Of a DNA stretch of 12,381 nt, positions 7,077-12,381 are shown in pieces. This DNA comes from Draconibacterium sp. (lineage in GTDB: Bacteria; Bacteroidota; Bacteroidia; Bacteroidales; Prolixibacteraceae). Position numbers and translations under genes: made by a program. The stretch covers positions 1 to 12,381 of the forward strand of contig JAUVDE010000062.1 in the NCBI GenBank assembly GCA_030595485.1, written 5' to 3'. The notes under the pieces were generated by a model. That model did not search any database and was not told the DNA's origin. It worked only from the letters and a program-made list of their open reading frames with translations. Each line of letters opens with the position of its first letter. Position 1 is the stretch's first letter.

Positions 7077-8162
7077 TTAATTCATCGATCTTCTAATCTT
7101 CAAATTTACCAAATAACAACATTCTTTGTCGCAACAACTTAATTCATAATTTCTAGGATAAATAATTTCAAGACGTTTTTTTACATTGGTCAAACCAATT
7201 CCACCCGATTGTTTATCCTCCAGTTTATTAATCTGCGCAGGCTTACTATTTTCTGCCTTAAAAAGCAGCTCATTTTCTGTTACTTCAAGTTTAATCTTTA
7301 TAAACGGATTTTCGTGCTTATTACCACTGCCGTGTTTAAAACTATTTTCAACAAAAGTAAAAAGCATCATGGGTGCAATCTTCATATTGGCTGTTTTACC
7401 ACTTACCGCAAAAGCAACATTTAAATGCTCGCCATAACGCATCTTTTCCAAGTCAATGTAATTATCGATCAATGCGATTTCTTTATCCAGTGCAATTTCA
7501 GGTGTGTTACATTCGTACAAAACGGAGCGTAACAAATCTGATATTCGAGCAATTCCTTCCGATGTTTTAGACGATTTTTCGAGCGATAAAGCATACAAAT
7601 TATTCATGGTATTGAATAAAAAATGTGGATGAAGCTGGCCCTTCAATAAGTTTAACTCGCTTTCCAAATGTTTCTTTTCCATATCATGTTTTTCCTGCTG
7701 TTGCTCGAACCATTTTTTTACAAATTTTACGGTAAAGCCAAGTCCCACCATAAAATTGGTTTCAAGCATCAGGTATAAAAAAGTTACGCCAAATAATGAA
7801 TCGGAAGTAATGGGCAGCTCATTTAGCCAACGAATAAAAATACGTTCGCCTAGTGTAATTACAAATATTAAAACCCCCAGCATTAGCATTGTAGGCAACA
7901 ACTTGTGTTCGCGCAGGTAATAGGGTAGAATGACGTAAATAGTAGTGTAGGTTGCCAACATTACAAACGGCATCATACACGACGTTTCAATTAAGTGCAA
8001 GCGGTAATCGTGTCCGTATTTTCCGTAGAACAAACCAAAAAACAGCACATAAAACAACCAAAACAACAGGTGTGGGATTATTCTTTTTACTGAACCGTTT
8101 TTAATTAATTTGTTGTTCACATGAGCCTTTTTAGATACCGCCAAAGTTAAAGATAGAAACAT
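7077..8162 (-). CDS. LytS/YehU-type membrane sensor histidine kinase, kinase A (first gene of operon)
   Basis: The protein has 361 residues: a basic N-terminus, membrane segments at about 29-47, 60-81, 88-108 and 121-145, a charged coiled linker (150-175), then the His_kinase domain with His180 in QLHPHFLFNTMNNLY. The ATPase part has YIDLEKMRYGEHL at 235-247, APMMLFTFVENSFKHGSG at 263-280 (N-box Glu272, Asn273, His277) and SGGIGLTNVKKRLEIIYP at 319-336 (intact G-box). It is predicted to be active and to signal to the LytTR regulator at 4117-4836. An oddity is CCDKECC at 343-349, four cysteines in the last beta-hairpin, absent from kinase B. The start is ATG at 8162; the next ATG lies beyond the first membrane segment. 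The family often begins a few residues before the HLLFW segment, so the first 20 or so residues are slightly longer than usual. Confidence 0.92.
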   Translation of the reverse strand: MFLSLTLAVSKKAHVNNKLIKNGSVKRIIPHLLFWLFYVLFFGLFYGKYGHDYRLHLIETSCMMPFVMLATYTTIYVILPYYLREHKLLPTMLMLGVLIFVITLGERIFIRWLNELPITSDSLFGVTFLYLMLETNFMVGLGFTVKFVKKWFEQQQEKHDMEKKHLESELNLLKGQLHPHFLFNTMNNLYALSLEKSSKTSEGIARISDLLRSVLYECNTPEIALDKEIALIDNYIDLEKMRYGEHLNVAFAVSGKTANMKIAPMMLFTFVENSFKHGSGNKHENPFIKIKLEVTENELLFKAENSKPAQINKLEDKQSGGIGLTNVKKRLEIIYPRNYELSCCDKECCYLVNLKIRRSMN

Positions 8163-8193
8163 ATTAATTTTTAGTAAAGTAAATTACATACGC

Positions 8194-8247
8194 TTGGGCG
8201 ATTAAAAACGGTCGTTTGCAGACCAATTCGTGAAGTTGATTGCCCAA
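8194..8247 (-). promoter_or_regulatory. Structured leader/promoter region of the kinase operon
   Basis: TTGGGC (8194-8199) and GCCCAA (8242-8247) form an outer inverted repeat, extendable to 10 bp with wobble pairs on the plus strand. An inner hairpin, GGTC/GACC (8210-8224), lies within it. Because a terminator for the preceding gene ends at 8264, the operon promoter should lie in about 8163-8263, so these repeats are either in the promoter or in the 5' leader of kinase A. No perfect TAnnTTTG element was found here. Confidence 0.35.
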
Positions 8248-8263
8248 TAGCTGTTGTTGATTG

Positions 8264-8294
8264 AAAAAACCCTGTGCCAAACGACACAAGGTTT
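8264..8294 (-). terminator. Second terminator downstream of the secreted 165-residue protein gene
   Basis: On the minus strand AAACCTTGTG pairs with CACAGGGTTT (10 bp, one G-U) around an 8-nt loop, and the stem runs directly into six T residues. This is a good intrinsic terminator. It lies about 80 nt beyond the first terminator and would protect the kinase operon from read-through. Confidence 0.65.
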
Positions 8295-8340
8295 AAAAAC
8301 TGTAGCTCAGCTACTATTCGTCTTACCCTTCCTTATCAAA

Positions 8341-8368
8341 GAAAAATCCCCGCCCTCTGGCGGGGATT
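8341..8368 (-). terminator. Strong intrinsic terminator after the secreted 165-residue protein gene
   Basis: AATCCCCGCC (8345-8354) and GGCGGGGATT (8359-8368) form a perfect GC-rich 10-bp stem with a 4-nt loop. The minus-strand transcript continues into a run of U residues (8346 down to 8342). The stem ends 56 nt past the stop of the minus-strand gene at 8424. Confidence 0.85.
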
Positions 8369-8423
8369 AAGTTTCATACTTCTATGAAATAAAAATTGCG
8401 CTGTTTAAGTATCTTTTCTTTTT

Positions 8424-8921
8424 TTAGAAACTTGCCTGGTATTCATTGTTTACAAGGTCTGGAAAATAGCAAGCAATTAAACCGAGTAAGTCGTCTTCCG
8501 ATTTTTTGGTCTGGCAAATTACGCGTTGGGCGTAATAACTTACTTTGTTTAGTTTCATCTCCATTTCTCCTTTTGGAAGTTCCTGAAATCGATTTTCAAT
8601 TTTTTTAACTCCGAATACATTGTTTTTGCAAGCATATTCAATTTCAAATTCATCGGTTCTTACAATAAAGGTTTTACACTTTAACTTGTCTTCGCACAAA
8701 ACTCCAACCCGAATCGGATGGCTGGTATTTTCGTAAGTTAAATCATAAGTTTTTAAAACCTTATTCTGATAAACCATCGGAGCATCGGAATTTACAATGG
8801 TGTATTTACCAAATTCAGTCAATGAGTTTCCGGTCATTGCTTTTCCGTCTTTAATTTTCGCTGTAGCTCCCATTGTTAAAAGTGCTACACAAACTGCTAA
8901 AAGAACTAATTTTGTTTTCAT
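8424..8921 (-). CDS. Small secreted cysteine-containing protein of unknown function
   Basis: The protein has 165 residues. A clear signal peptide (residues 1-21, MKTK start, hydrophobic core, ending GATA) predicts export; the Cys at 11 is inside it and is not a lipobox. The mature part of about 144 residues is mixed alpha/beta and contains five cysteines (76, 82, 98, 136, 151), an odd number for fully paired disulfides. The segment DLTYENTSHPIRVGVLCEDK at 60-79 looks like a beta-strand region. I recognise no named domain. It is a single-gene unit with a -7 element upstream (8959-8966) and two terminators downstream. Its neighbour on the minus strand is the kinase operon, so it could be a periplasmic partner or simply unrelated; the sequence does not decide this. 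Confidence 0.75.
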   Translation of the reverse strand: MKTKLVLLAVCVALLTMGATAKIKDGKAMTGNSLTEFGKYTIVNSDAPMVYQNKVLKTYDLTYENTSHPIRVGVLCEDKLKCKTFIVRTDEFEIEYACKNNVFGVKKIENRFQELPKGEMEMKLNKVSYYAQRVICQTKKSEDDLLGLIACYFPDLVNNEYQASF

Positions 8922-8958
8922 GTTGTCTTATTTTTTAATTGTTTCATGTTTTCAATAC

Positions 8959-8966
8959 CAAATATA
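8959..8966 (-). promoter_or_regulatory. Bacteroidota -7 promoter element for the secreted 165-residue protein gene
   Basis: Read on the minus strand the bases are TATATTTG, a perfect TAnnTTTG match, 37 nt before the ATG at 8921. A TTG sits 15 nt further upstream, closer than the usual -33 spacing of about 19 nt. This is a match by eye. Confidence 0.4.
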
Positions 8967-9076
8967 TGTAACTCACTAACTCAATGTTTTTTAATTCAGC
9001 AAGCGACAAAAAAACAACTACAAACTGTTCTTTATTTCCTGCAAAACCATCTTAAGGACGTTTGTTTGTCGTTTTT

Positions 9077-9100
9077 TACACTTGACCCTTAAAAAGTGTA
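9077..9100. repeat. 7-bp inverted repeat in the divergent intergenic region
   Basis: TACACTT (9077-9083) and AAGTGTA (9094-9100) are perfect inverted copies with a 10-nt gap. They lie in the 285-nt region between the divergent genes at 8921 and 9207. There is no U-run after the stem on either strand, so an operator or a leader hairpin is likelier than a terminator. Nothing else definite was found in this intergenic region. Confidence 0.35.
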
Positions 9101-9206
9101 TTTCGCAGATGAATTTAAATACTTCAAGGTGTTTTAATCCAAACAGAAGGCTTTTTTCGAAATTAGAGTTAGGTGTCCAAGAGTTTTTAATTTACTTTGT
9201 ATTCCA

Positions 9207-9677
9207 ATGGATACTGCATCGATTAGCAACATAAAAAAAGAGCTTAAAAACATACCTCCCGAAGAACTTCAGGAAATTGTTATACGTTTGGCCAAATACA
9301 AAAAGGAAAACAAGGAGCTGCTGAGTTACCTACTTTTTGAGGCTTATAACGAGACGGAATACATAAACCAGGTAAAAGAAGAAATAGACCTGCAATTTTC
9401 GAGTTTAAACCGAAGCAGTTTTTACCTGGCTAAAAAAACGCTACGTAAGGTACTACGAACTACAAATAAATACATTCGCTTTTCAGGTAAAAAAGAAACC
9501 GAAATTGAATTATCGCTTTACTTCTGCAAAAAAATGAAAACATCGCACCTGAATTACAAAGAAAGCCGTGTGGTGTTTAACATGTACATTAATCAGGTGA
9601 AGCGTATTCAGAAAGTAATTTCGATGTTACACGAAGATTTGCAGTACGATTTTCGCGAAGAACTTGAGAATTTATAA
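9207..9677 (+). CDS. Cytosolic all-helical protein of unknown function
   Basis: The protein has 156 residues, with no signal peptide or membrane segment. It is rich in Lys and Glu and predicted almost wholly helical. An N-terminal segment, IKKELKNIPPEELQEIVIRL (9-28), is followed by AKYKKENKELLSYLLFEAYN, an amphipathic stretch resembling a protein-protein interaction helix. The middle contains a basic Arg/Lys patch (about 75-95, with TLRKVLRTTNKYIRFSGKK) that could contact nucleic acid or phosphate groups. I do not recognise a family. The start is ATG at 9207. The gene ends 21 nt before the ATG of the following membrane protein, so the two are probably one operon, but the link between them is unknown. 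Confidence 0.7.
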   Translation: MDTASISNIKKELKNIPPEELQEIVIRLAKYKKENKELLSYLLFEAYNETEYINQVKEEIDLQFSSLNRSSFYLAKKTLRKVLRTTNKYIRFSGKKETEIELSLYFCKKMKTSHLNYKESRVVFNMYINQVKRIQKVISMLHEDLQYDFREELENL

Positions 9678-9698
9678 TTGACTTTGGGTGAACGATTC

Positions 9699-10196
9699 AT
9701 GGAACGGAAAACAAAAACCTCAAAAGCAACTCGTAATTACTACCTAGACCTGTTTACCCTTGTCCCTTTTTTATTTTTATTGATATCGGGACTTGTAGTT
9801 TTACGTTACCATGGTGGAACCGATCACGTGGTTGAAACCATTGGACTGAATGGTGATATTTGGTTATTAGTTCATAAAGTTTGTGCGGTCACTGTTCTTC
9901 CACTAATTGTAACCCACTTGTGGCTGCACGCATACTGGGTAAAAAACATTTTCAGCAAAAAGAAAAAGAGTAAAAATAACGACATGAACATCAGCCTGTT
10001 CGTGGTATTTAGTTTATGTGTGCTCACTGCTTTTCTTGCGTGGTTGGTATTTAGTGGTAAACCCGTTGCCGATTTATTACGCGAAGTACACAACAAGCTG
10101 GGTTTTGCACTTATTTTCTTTTTTATCGTTCACCTAAAAAACTACTTTAAGTGGTTACTTACCATGACAAAAAAGTCATTCGGGAAGAAAAAATAG
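9699..10196 (+). CDS. Four-helix membrane protein, likely b-type cytochrome (DUF4405-like)
   Basis: The protein has 165 residues. Four membrane segments lie at about 17-36, 55-79, 98-119 and 130-152, with Lys-rich cytosolic ends and a basic KKKKSK loop (87-92). The histidines are placed in a telling way: His59 and His73 are 14 apart on the second helix, His131 and His145 are 14 apart on the fourth, and His77 is one extra. This spacing is the classic pattern for two transmembrane b-hemes held between two helices, and fits DUF4405/cytochrome b561-like membrane subunits. The probable role is electron transfer in the inner membrane; the partner and donor are unknown. The ATG at 9699 is preferred over an in-frame TTG at 9678, which follows the previous stop directly and would add seven residues. 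It is probably co-transcribed with the 9207-9677 gene. Confidence 0.78.
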   Translation: MERKTKTSKATRNYYLDLFTLVPFLFLLISGLVVLRYHGGTDHVVETIGLNGDIWLLVHKVCAVTVLPLIVTHLWLHAYWVKNIFSKKKKSKNNDMNISLFVVFSLCVLTAFLAWLVFSGKPVADLLREVHNKLGFALIFFFIVHLKNYFKWLLTMTKKSFGKKK

Positions 10197-10236
10197 CGCT
10201 TCAACATTTGAAGTGTCTTGGCAATTCGCTATTATC

Positions 10237-10265
10237 GTACAAACAACAATAAGCCAATATTGTAC
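10237..10265. repeat. 6-bp inverted repeat upstream of the GH5 gene
   Basis: GTACAA (10237-10242) and TTGTAC (10260-10265) are inverted copies separated by 17 nt, ending 13 nt before the GH5 start codon. A second short hairpin, CTTCAA-CAT-TTGAAG (10199-10213), follows the preceding stop and has no U-run. Both could be regulatory, but short repeats in AT-rich DNA arise easily by chance. Confidence 0.25.
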
Positions 10266-10278
10266 TAACACTATTCAA

Positions 10279-12003
10279 ATGAAGTCACTTTTTACTTTTC
10301 TATTTGTTTGTATCAGTTTTGTTCTATTTGCCCAAAACAGAGAAAAGGCTTTTGAGATAAACAAAAAACTAGGCCCCGGTATAAATTACGGAAACATATT
10401 TGAAGCACCTTCCGAAACGGCATGGGGAAATCCCTGGCGTCCTGAATATGCAGGAATTGTTGCAGGAATAGGTTTTAAACACCTTCGTATTCCGGTGCGT
10501 TGGGAACCCGCCGAAAGAAGTTTGGGAAACCCTCCTTACACCATTTATCCGGTTTTTCTAAACCGAATAAAACAAGCAGTCGATTCGGCATTAAACAATG
10601 GTTTATACACCATAATAAACATGCACCATCACGAAGCTTTGTACGAAGATCCGGCCGGGCAGAAAGAACGGTTTTTAGCACAGTGGAAACAAATTTCGGA
10701 GGTTTTTAAGGACTACCCCGACAGTTTACTTTTTGAAGTATTAAACGAGCCACACGGAAATCTTTCAGCTGCGCAATGGAATACATTTTTTGCCGATGCA
10801 TTAACAACAATAAGAAAAGATAATCCCAATAGAATTGTGCTAATGGGAAGTGGTGAATATGGCGGGCTGGGCGGATTGCCTACCATTCAACTTCCCGATG
10901 ATGAAAACATAATTTTAAGTATTCATTACTACAATCCATTTCCGTTTACACACCAAGGTGCCGGTTGGGTTGATGATTCGGATAAATGGTTGGGAACAAA
11001 ATGGAACGATACCGAAACCGAACGCCAGGTGATTAAAAATGATTTTGCACCTTTAAAAGCCTTCGAACAAAAGCATAATATTCCGATACATATTGGCGAG
11101 TTTGGAGCCTACGAAAAAGCAGATATTACTTCGCGAACAAAGTGGACAACCTACATGGCGCGCTACATCGAAAGTCAAGACTGGAGCTGGGCCTATTGGG
11201 AATTTAATGGTGGCTTTGGTGTTTACAAGCACGATAACGGCACATATAAGCAAGAACTTATTGATGCACTTTTGCACAATTCAATGCCCGAACCAGCAAC
11301 CTACGTGGGCACGCCGGTTTATTCATCCAATTTCCCTACCACCATTGCCGAATGGAATTTAAGCAGCAACAGCGGCGCCATAGCCAGCAAACAAAAACAA
11401 GCGGGTAAGCTTGAAATAGAAATTGCAAGTAAGGGAACACAAACCTGGCACATACAGCTTTCAACATCTAATATACGATTAGAAGCCGGAAAAAAATACC
11501 GCCTGTCGTTTAAAGCGAAAGCGGCATCGGATCGAACAATTACCGCCTATGTTGGAGAAAGTGTTACACCATGGGCAGCCTACAGCAGCTACAACAAGCC
11601 AAACCTTAGCGATACATTTGCTATTTACACTTATGTTTTCGACATGACTAAAACCGACAACCAGGCACGAATAGCATTCGACATGGGTTTATCGGCCAGC
11701 GATGTAAGCTTCGAATATGTTCGGTTAGAATCGCTTGTGCTTCACCAACCAACATCATCCATTTATTTAAAAAATATTAAATCGAAAATTTATCCAAACC
11801 CAGTAAACGAACAACTTTTAATCGATAATAGAGATGACTTTCAAGAACTTGTGGTAATAAACATGCAGGGAGTTGTTGTAAAAAAACAGCAATTGAATAA
11901 CTTTAAAAACGCAAGCAACCTTGCCGGGCTTCCATCTGGCATTTATTTTGTAATGCTTAGCAATCAGAAAAACAGATTTACTACTAAAATCATTAAAAGT
12001 TGA
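10279..12003 (+). CDS. Secreted GH5-family glycoside hydrolase (endoglucanase type) with CBM4/9-like module and T9SS tail
   Basis: The protein has 574 residues. A signal peptide (1-18, MKSLFTFLFVCISFVLFAQ region) is followed by a GH5 catalytic domain of about 25-335. The core motifs are HLRIPVRW at 68-75, IINMHHHE at 112-119, the acid/base Glu157 in EVLNEPHG, SIHYYNP at 214-220, the nucleophile Glu274 in HIGEFGAYEK, and the aromatic WAYWEFNGGFGVY at 304-316. Both catalytic glutamates are present. Residues about 345-487 look like a CBM4/9-type beta-sandwich (EWNLSS, LEAGKKYRLSFKAKAAS, FDMGLSASDVSFEYVRLESL). Residues about 503-574 form a T9SS type A sorting domain (KIYPNPVNEQL, LPSGIYFVML, TTKIIKS), so it should cross the outer membrane to the surface or medium. 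The likely substrate is a beta-1,4-glucan; GH5 also includes mannanases, so specificity is inferred. I chose ATG 10279 because an in-frame GTG at 10213 would precede the signal peptide. Confidence 0.92.
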   Translation: MKSLFTFLFVCISFVLFAQNREKAFEINKKLGPGINYGNIFEAPSETAWGNPWRPEYAGIVAGIGFKHLRIPVRWEPAERSLGNPPYTIYPVFLNRIKQAVDSALNNGLYTIINMHHHEALYEDPAGQKERFLAQWKQISEVFKDYPDSLLFEVLNEPHGNLSAAQWNTFFADALTTIRKDNPNRIVLMGSGEYGGLGGLPTIQLPDDENIILSIHYYNPFPFTHQGAGWVDDSDKWLGTKWNDTETERQVIKNDFAPLKAFEQKHNIPIHIGEFGAYEKADITSRTKWTTYMARYIESQDWSWAYWEFNGGFGVYKHDNGTYKQELIDALLHNSMPEPATYVGTPVYSSNFPTTIAEWNLSSNSGAIASKQKQAGKLEIEIASKGTQTWHIQLSTSNIRLEAGKKYRLSFKAKAASDRTITAYVGESVTPWAAYSSYNKPNLSDTFAIYTYVFDMTKTDNQARIAFDMGLSASDVSFEYVRLESLVLHQPTSSIYLKNIKSKIYPNPVNEQLLIDNRDDFQELVVINMQGVVVKKQQLNNFKNASNLAGLPSGIYFVMLSNQKNRFTTKIIKS

Positions 12004-12007
12004 AGTC

Positions 12008-12381
12008 ATGAAACAAGTTATTATTCTTTTTATAATCGCTACTTTTTCAATTCAGTCGTTTGCACAAGGAAATATTGTTGTTGAAGGAAAATCGTCAGTA
12101 AAGTTGATTCCCGAGCAATTAATTTTCAGAATAAACATGTCGGTTAAAGATAGCAACTACACCAAATGTGCCGACCTGGCCATCGAGAAAATTGAATTAA
12201 TCAAAAGCCAATTTGGCAAAAACGGAATCGACGAAGATTTGATAAAAACACAGAATTATTCAATTCGGGAAATTCGTAAACACGACTATAAAACTCAAAA
12301 ATCGGTTTTTGAAGGTTATCAGGCAAGTATTCCGATTACCATTACTACCAAACGCGACAATCCTAAAAATGATGTAATTTT
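12008..12381 (+). CDS. Secreted SIMPL-domain (DUF541, YggE-like) protein, N-terminal part
   Basis: The gene begins at ATG 12008 and runs off the window after 124 codons. Residues 1-19 (MKQVIILFIIATFSIQSFAQ region) form a signal peptide. The mature part starts GNIVVEGKSSVKLIPEQLIF, the typical SIMPL opening in which a beta-strand carries a Val-Glu-Gly start and a Pro-Glu turn, then an INMSVKDSN strand, a helix with IEKIELIKSQFGKNGIDED and a TQNYSIRE strand. In bacteria the family (YggE, BP26) is periplasmic or outer-membrane associated, linked to oxidative stress and, for BP26, channel-like assemblies. It is separated from the GH5 stop by only 4 nt, so the two genes are very likely co-transcribed, although a functional link is not evident. 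Confidence 0.85.
   Translation, partial: MKQVIILFIIATFSIQSFAQGNIVVEGKSSVKLIPEQLIFRINMSVKDSNYTKCADLAIEKIELIKSQFGKNGIDEDLIKTQNYSIREIRKHDYKTQKSVFEGYQASIPITITTKRDNPKNDVI

Noticed and set aside
8302..8314. GTAGCT-C-AGCTAC palindrome between the two terminators
   Set aside because: The single-base loop makes a hairpin unlikely, and it has no evident role between two terminators.
9192..9199. TTACTTTG as a -7 promoter for the 156-residue protein
   Set aside because: It has one mismatch to TAnnTTTG and lies only 7 nt before the ATG, which would leave essentially no leader.
10207..10237. TTTG plus TATTATCG as a promoter for the GH5 gene
   Set aside because: The -7 candidate has two mismatches to consensus; not distinguishable from background.

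Overview
The window looks like chromosomal DNA of a low-GC member of the Bacteroidota. The evidence is a type IX secretion (T9SS) C-terminal sorting domain on a secreted glycoside hydrolase, DUF2807 and SIMPL-domain secreted proteins, LytS/LytTR-type two-component genes, perfect TAnnTTTG (-7 type) promoter elements, and few Shine-Dalgarno sequences. A marine or anaerobic lineage such as Marinilabiliales/Prolixibacteraceae would fit, but that is a guess from gene style only. No rRNA, tRNA, CRISPR array or intact insertion sequence was seen.

Layout. 1-276 (+) is the end of an S41-type peptidase. 277-531 is intergenic and holds a 172-bp imperfect inverted repeat. 532-1939 (-) carries a secreted DUF2807 protein and a four-helix membrane protein of unknown function. 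2012-3172 (+) is a YqhD-type NADPH-dependent aldehyde reductase/alcohol dehydrogenase. It converges on a fold-type IV PLP enzyme (3195-4001, -) through a shared hairpin.

4117-8162 (-) is the centrepiece: three consecutive LytS/YehU-type membrane sensor kinases, then one LytTR response regulator. Transcription order is kinase A (7077-8162), kinase B (5921-7015), kinase C (4915-5952), regulator (4117-4836). Kinases A and B keep the phospho-acceptor His and the ATP-binding boxes. Kinase C has an intact frame but has lost the His, the N-box and the G-box, so it reads as a pseudokinase. It starts with TTG inside the end of kinase B. A reasonable model is that A and B, perhaps as homo- or heterodimers, phosphorylate the regulator while C is a regulatory or sensing subunit.

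8424-8921 (-) is a small secreted protein of unknown function, followed by two strong terminators that insulate it from the kinase operon. 9207-12381 (+) has a helical cytosolic protein, a four-helix membrane protein with two His pairs that looks like a di-heme b-type cytochrome (DUF4405-like), a GH5 endoglucanase-type enzyme with a CBM4/9-like module and T9SS tail, and the start of a secreted SIMPL (DUF541) protein 4 nt further on.

The most notable items are the three-kinase cluster with its pseudokinase and the inverted-repeat element near the left end.
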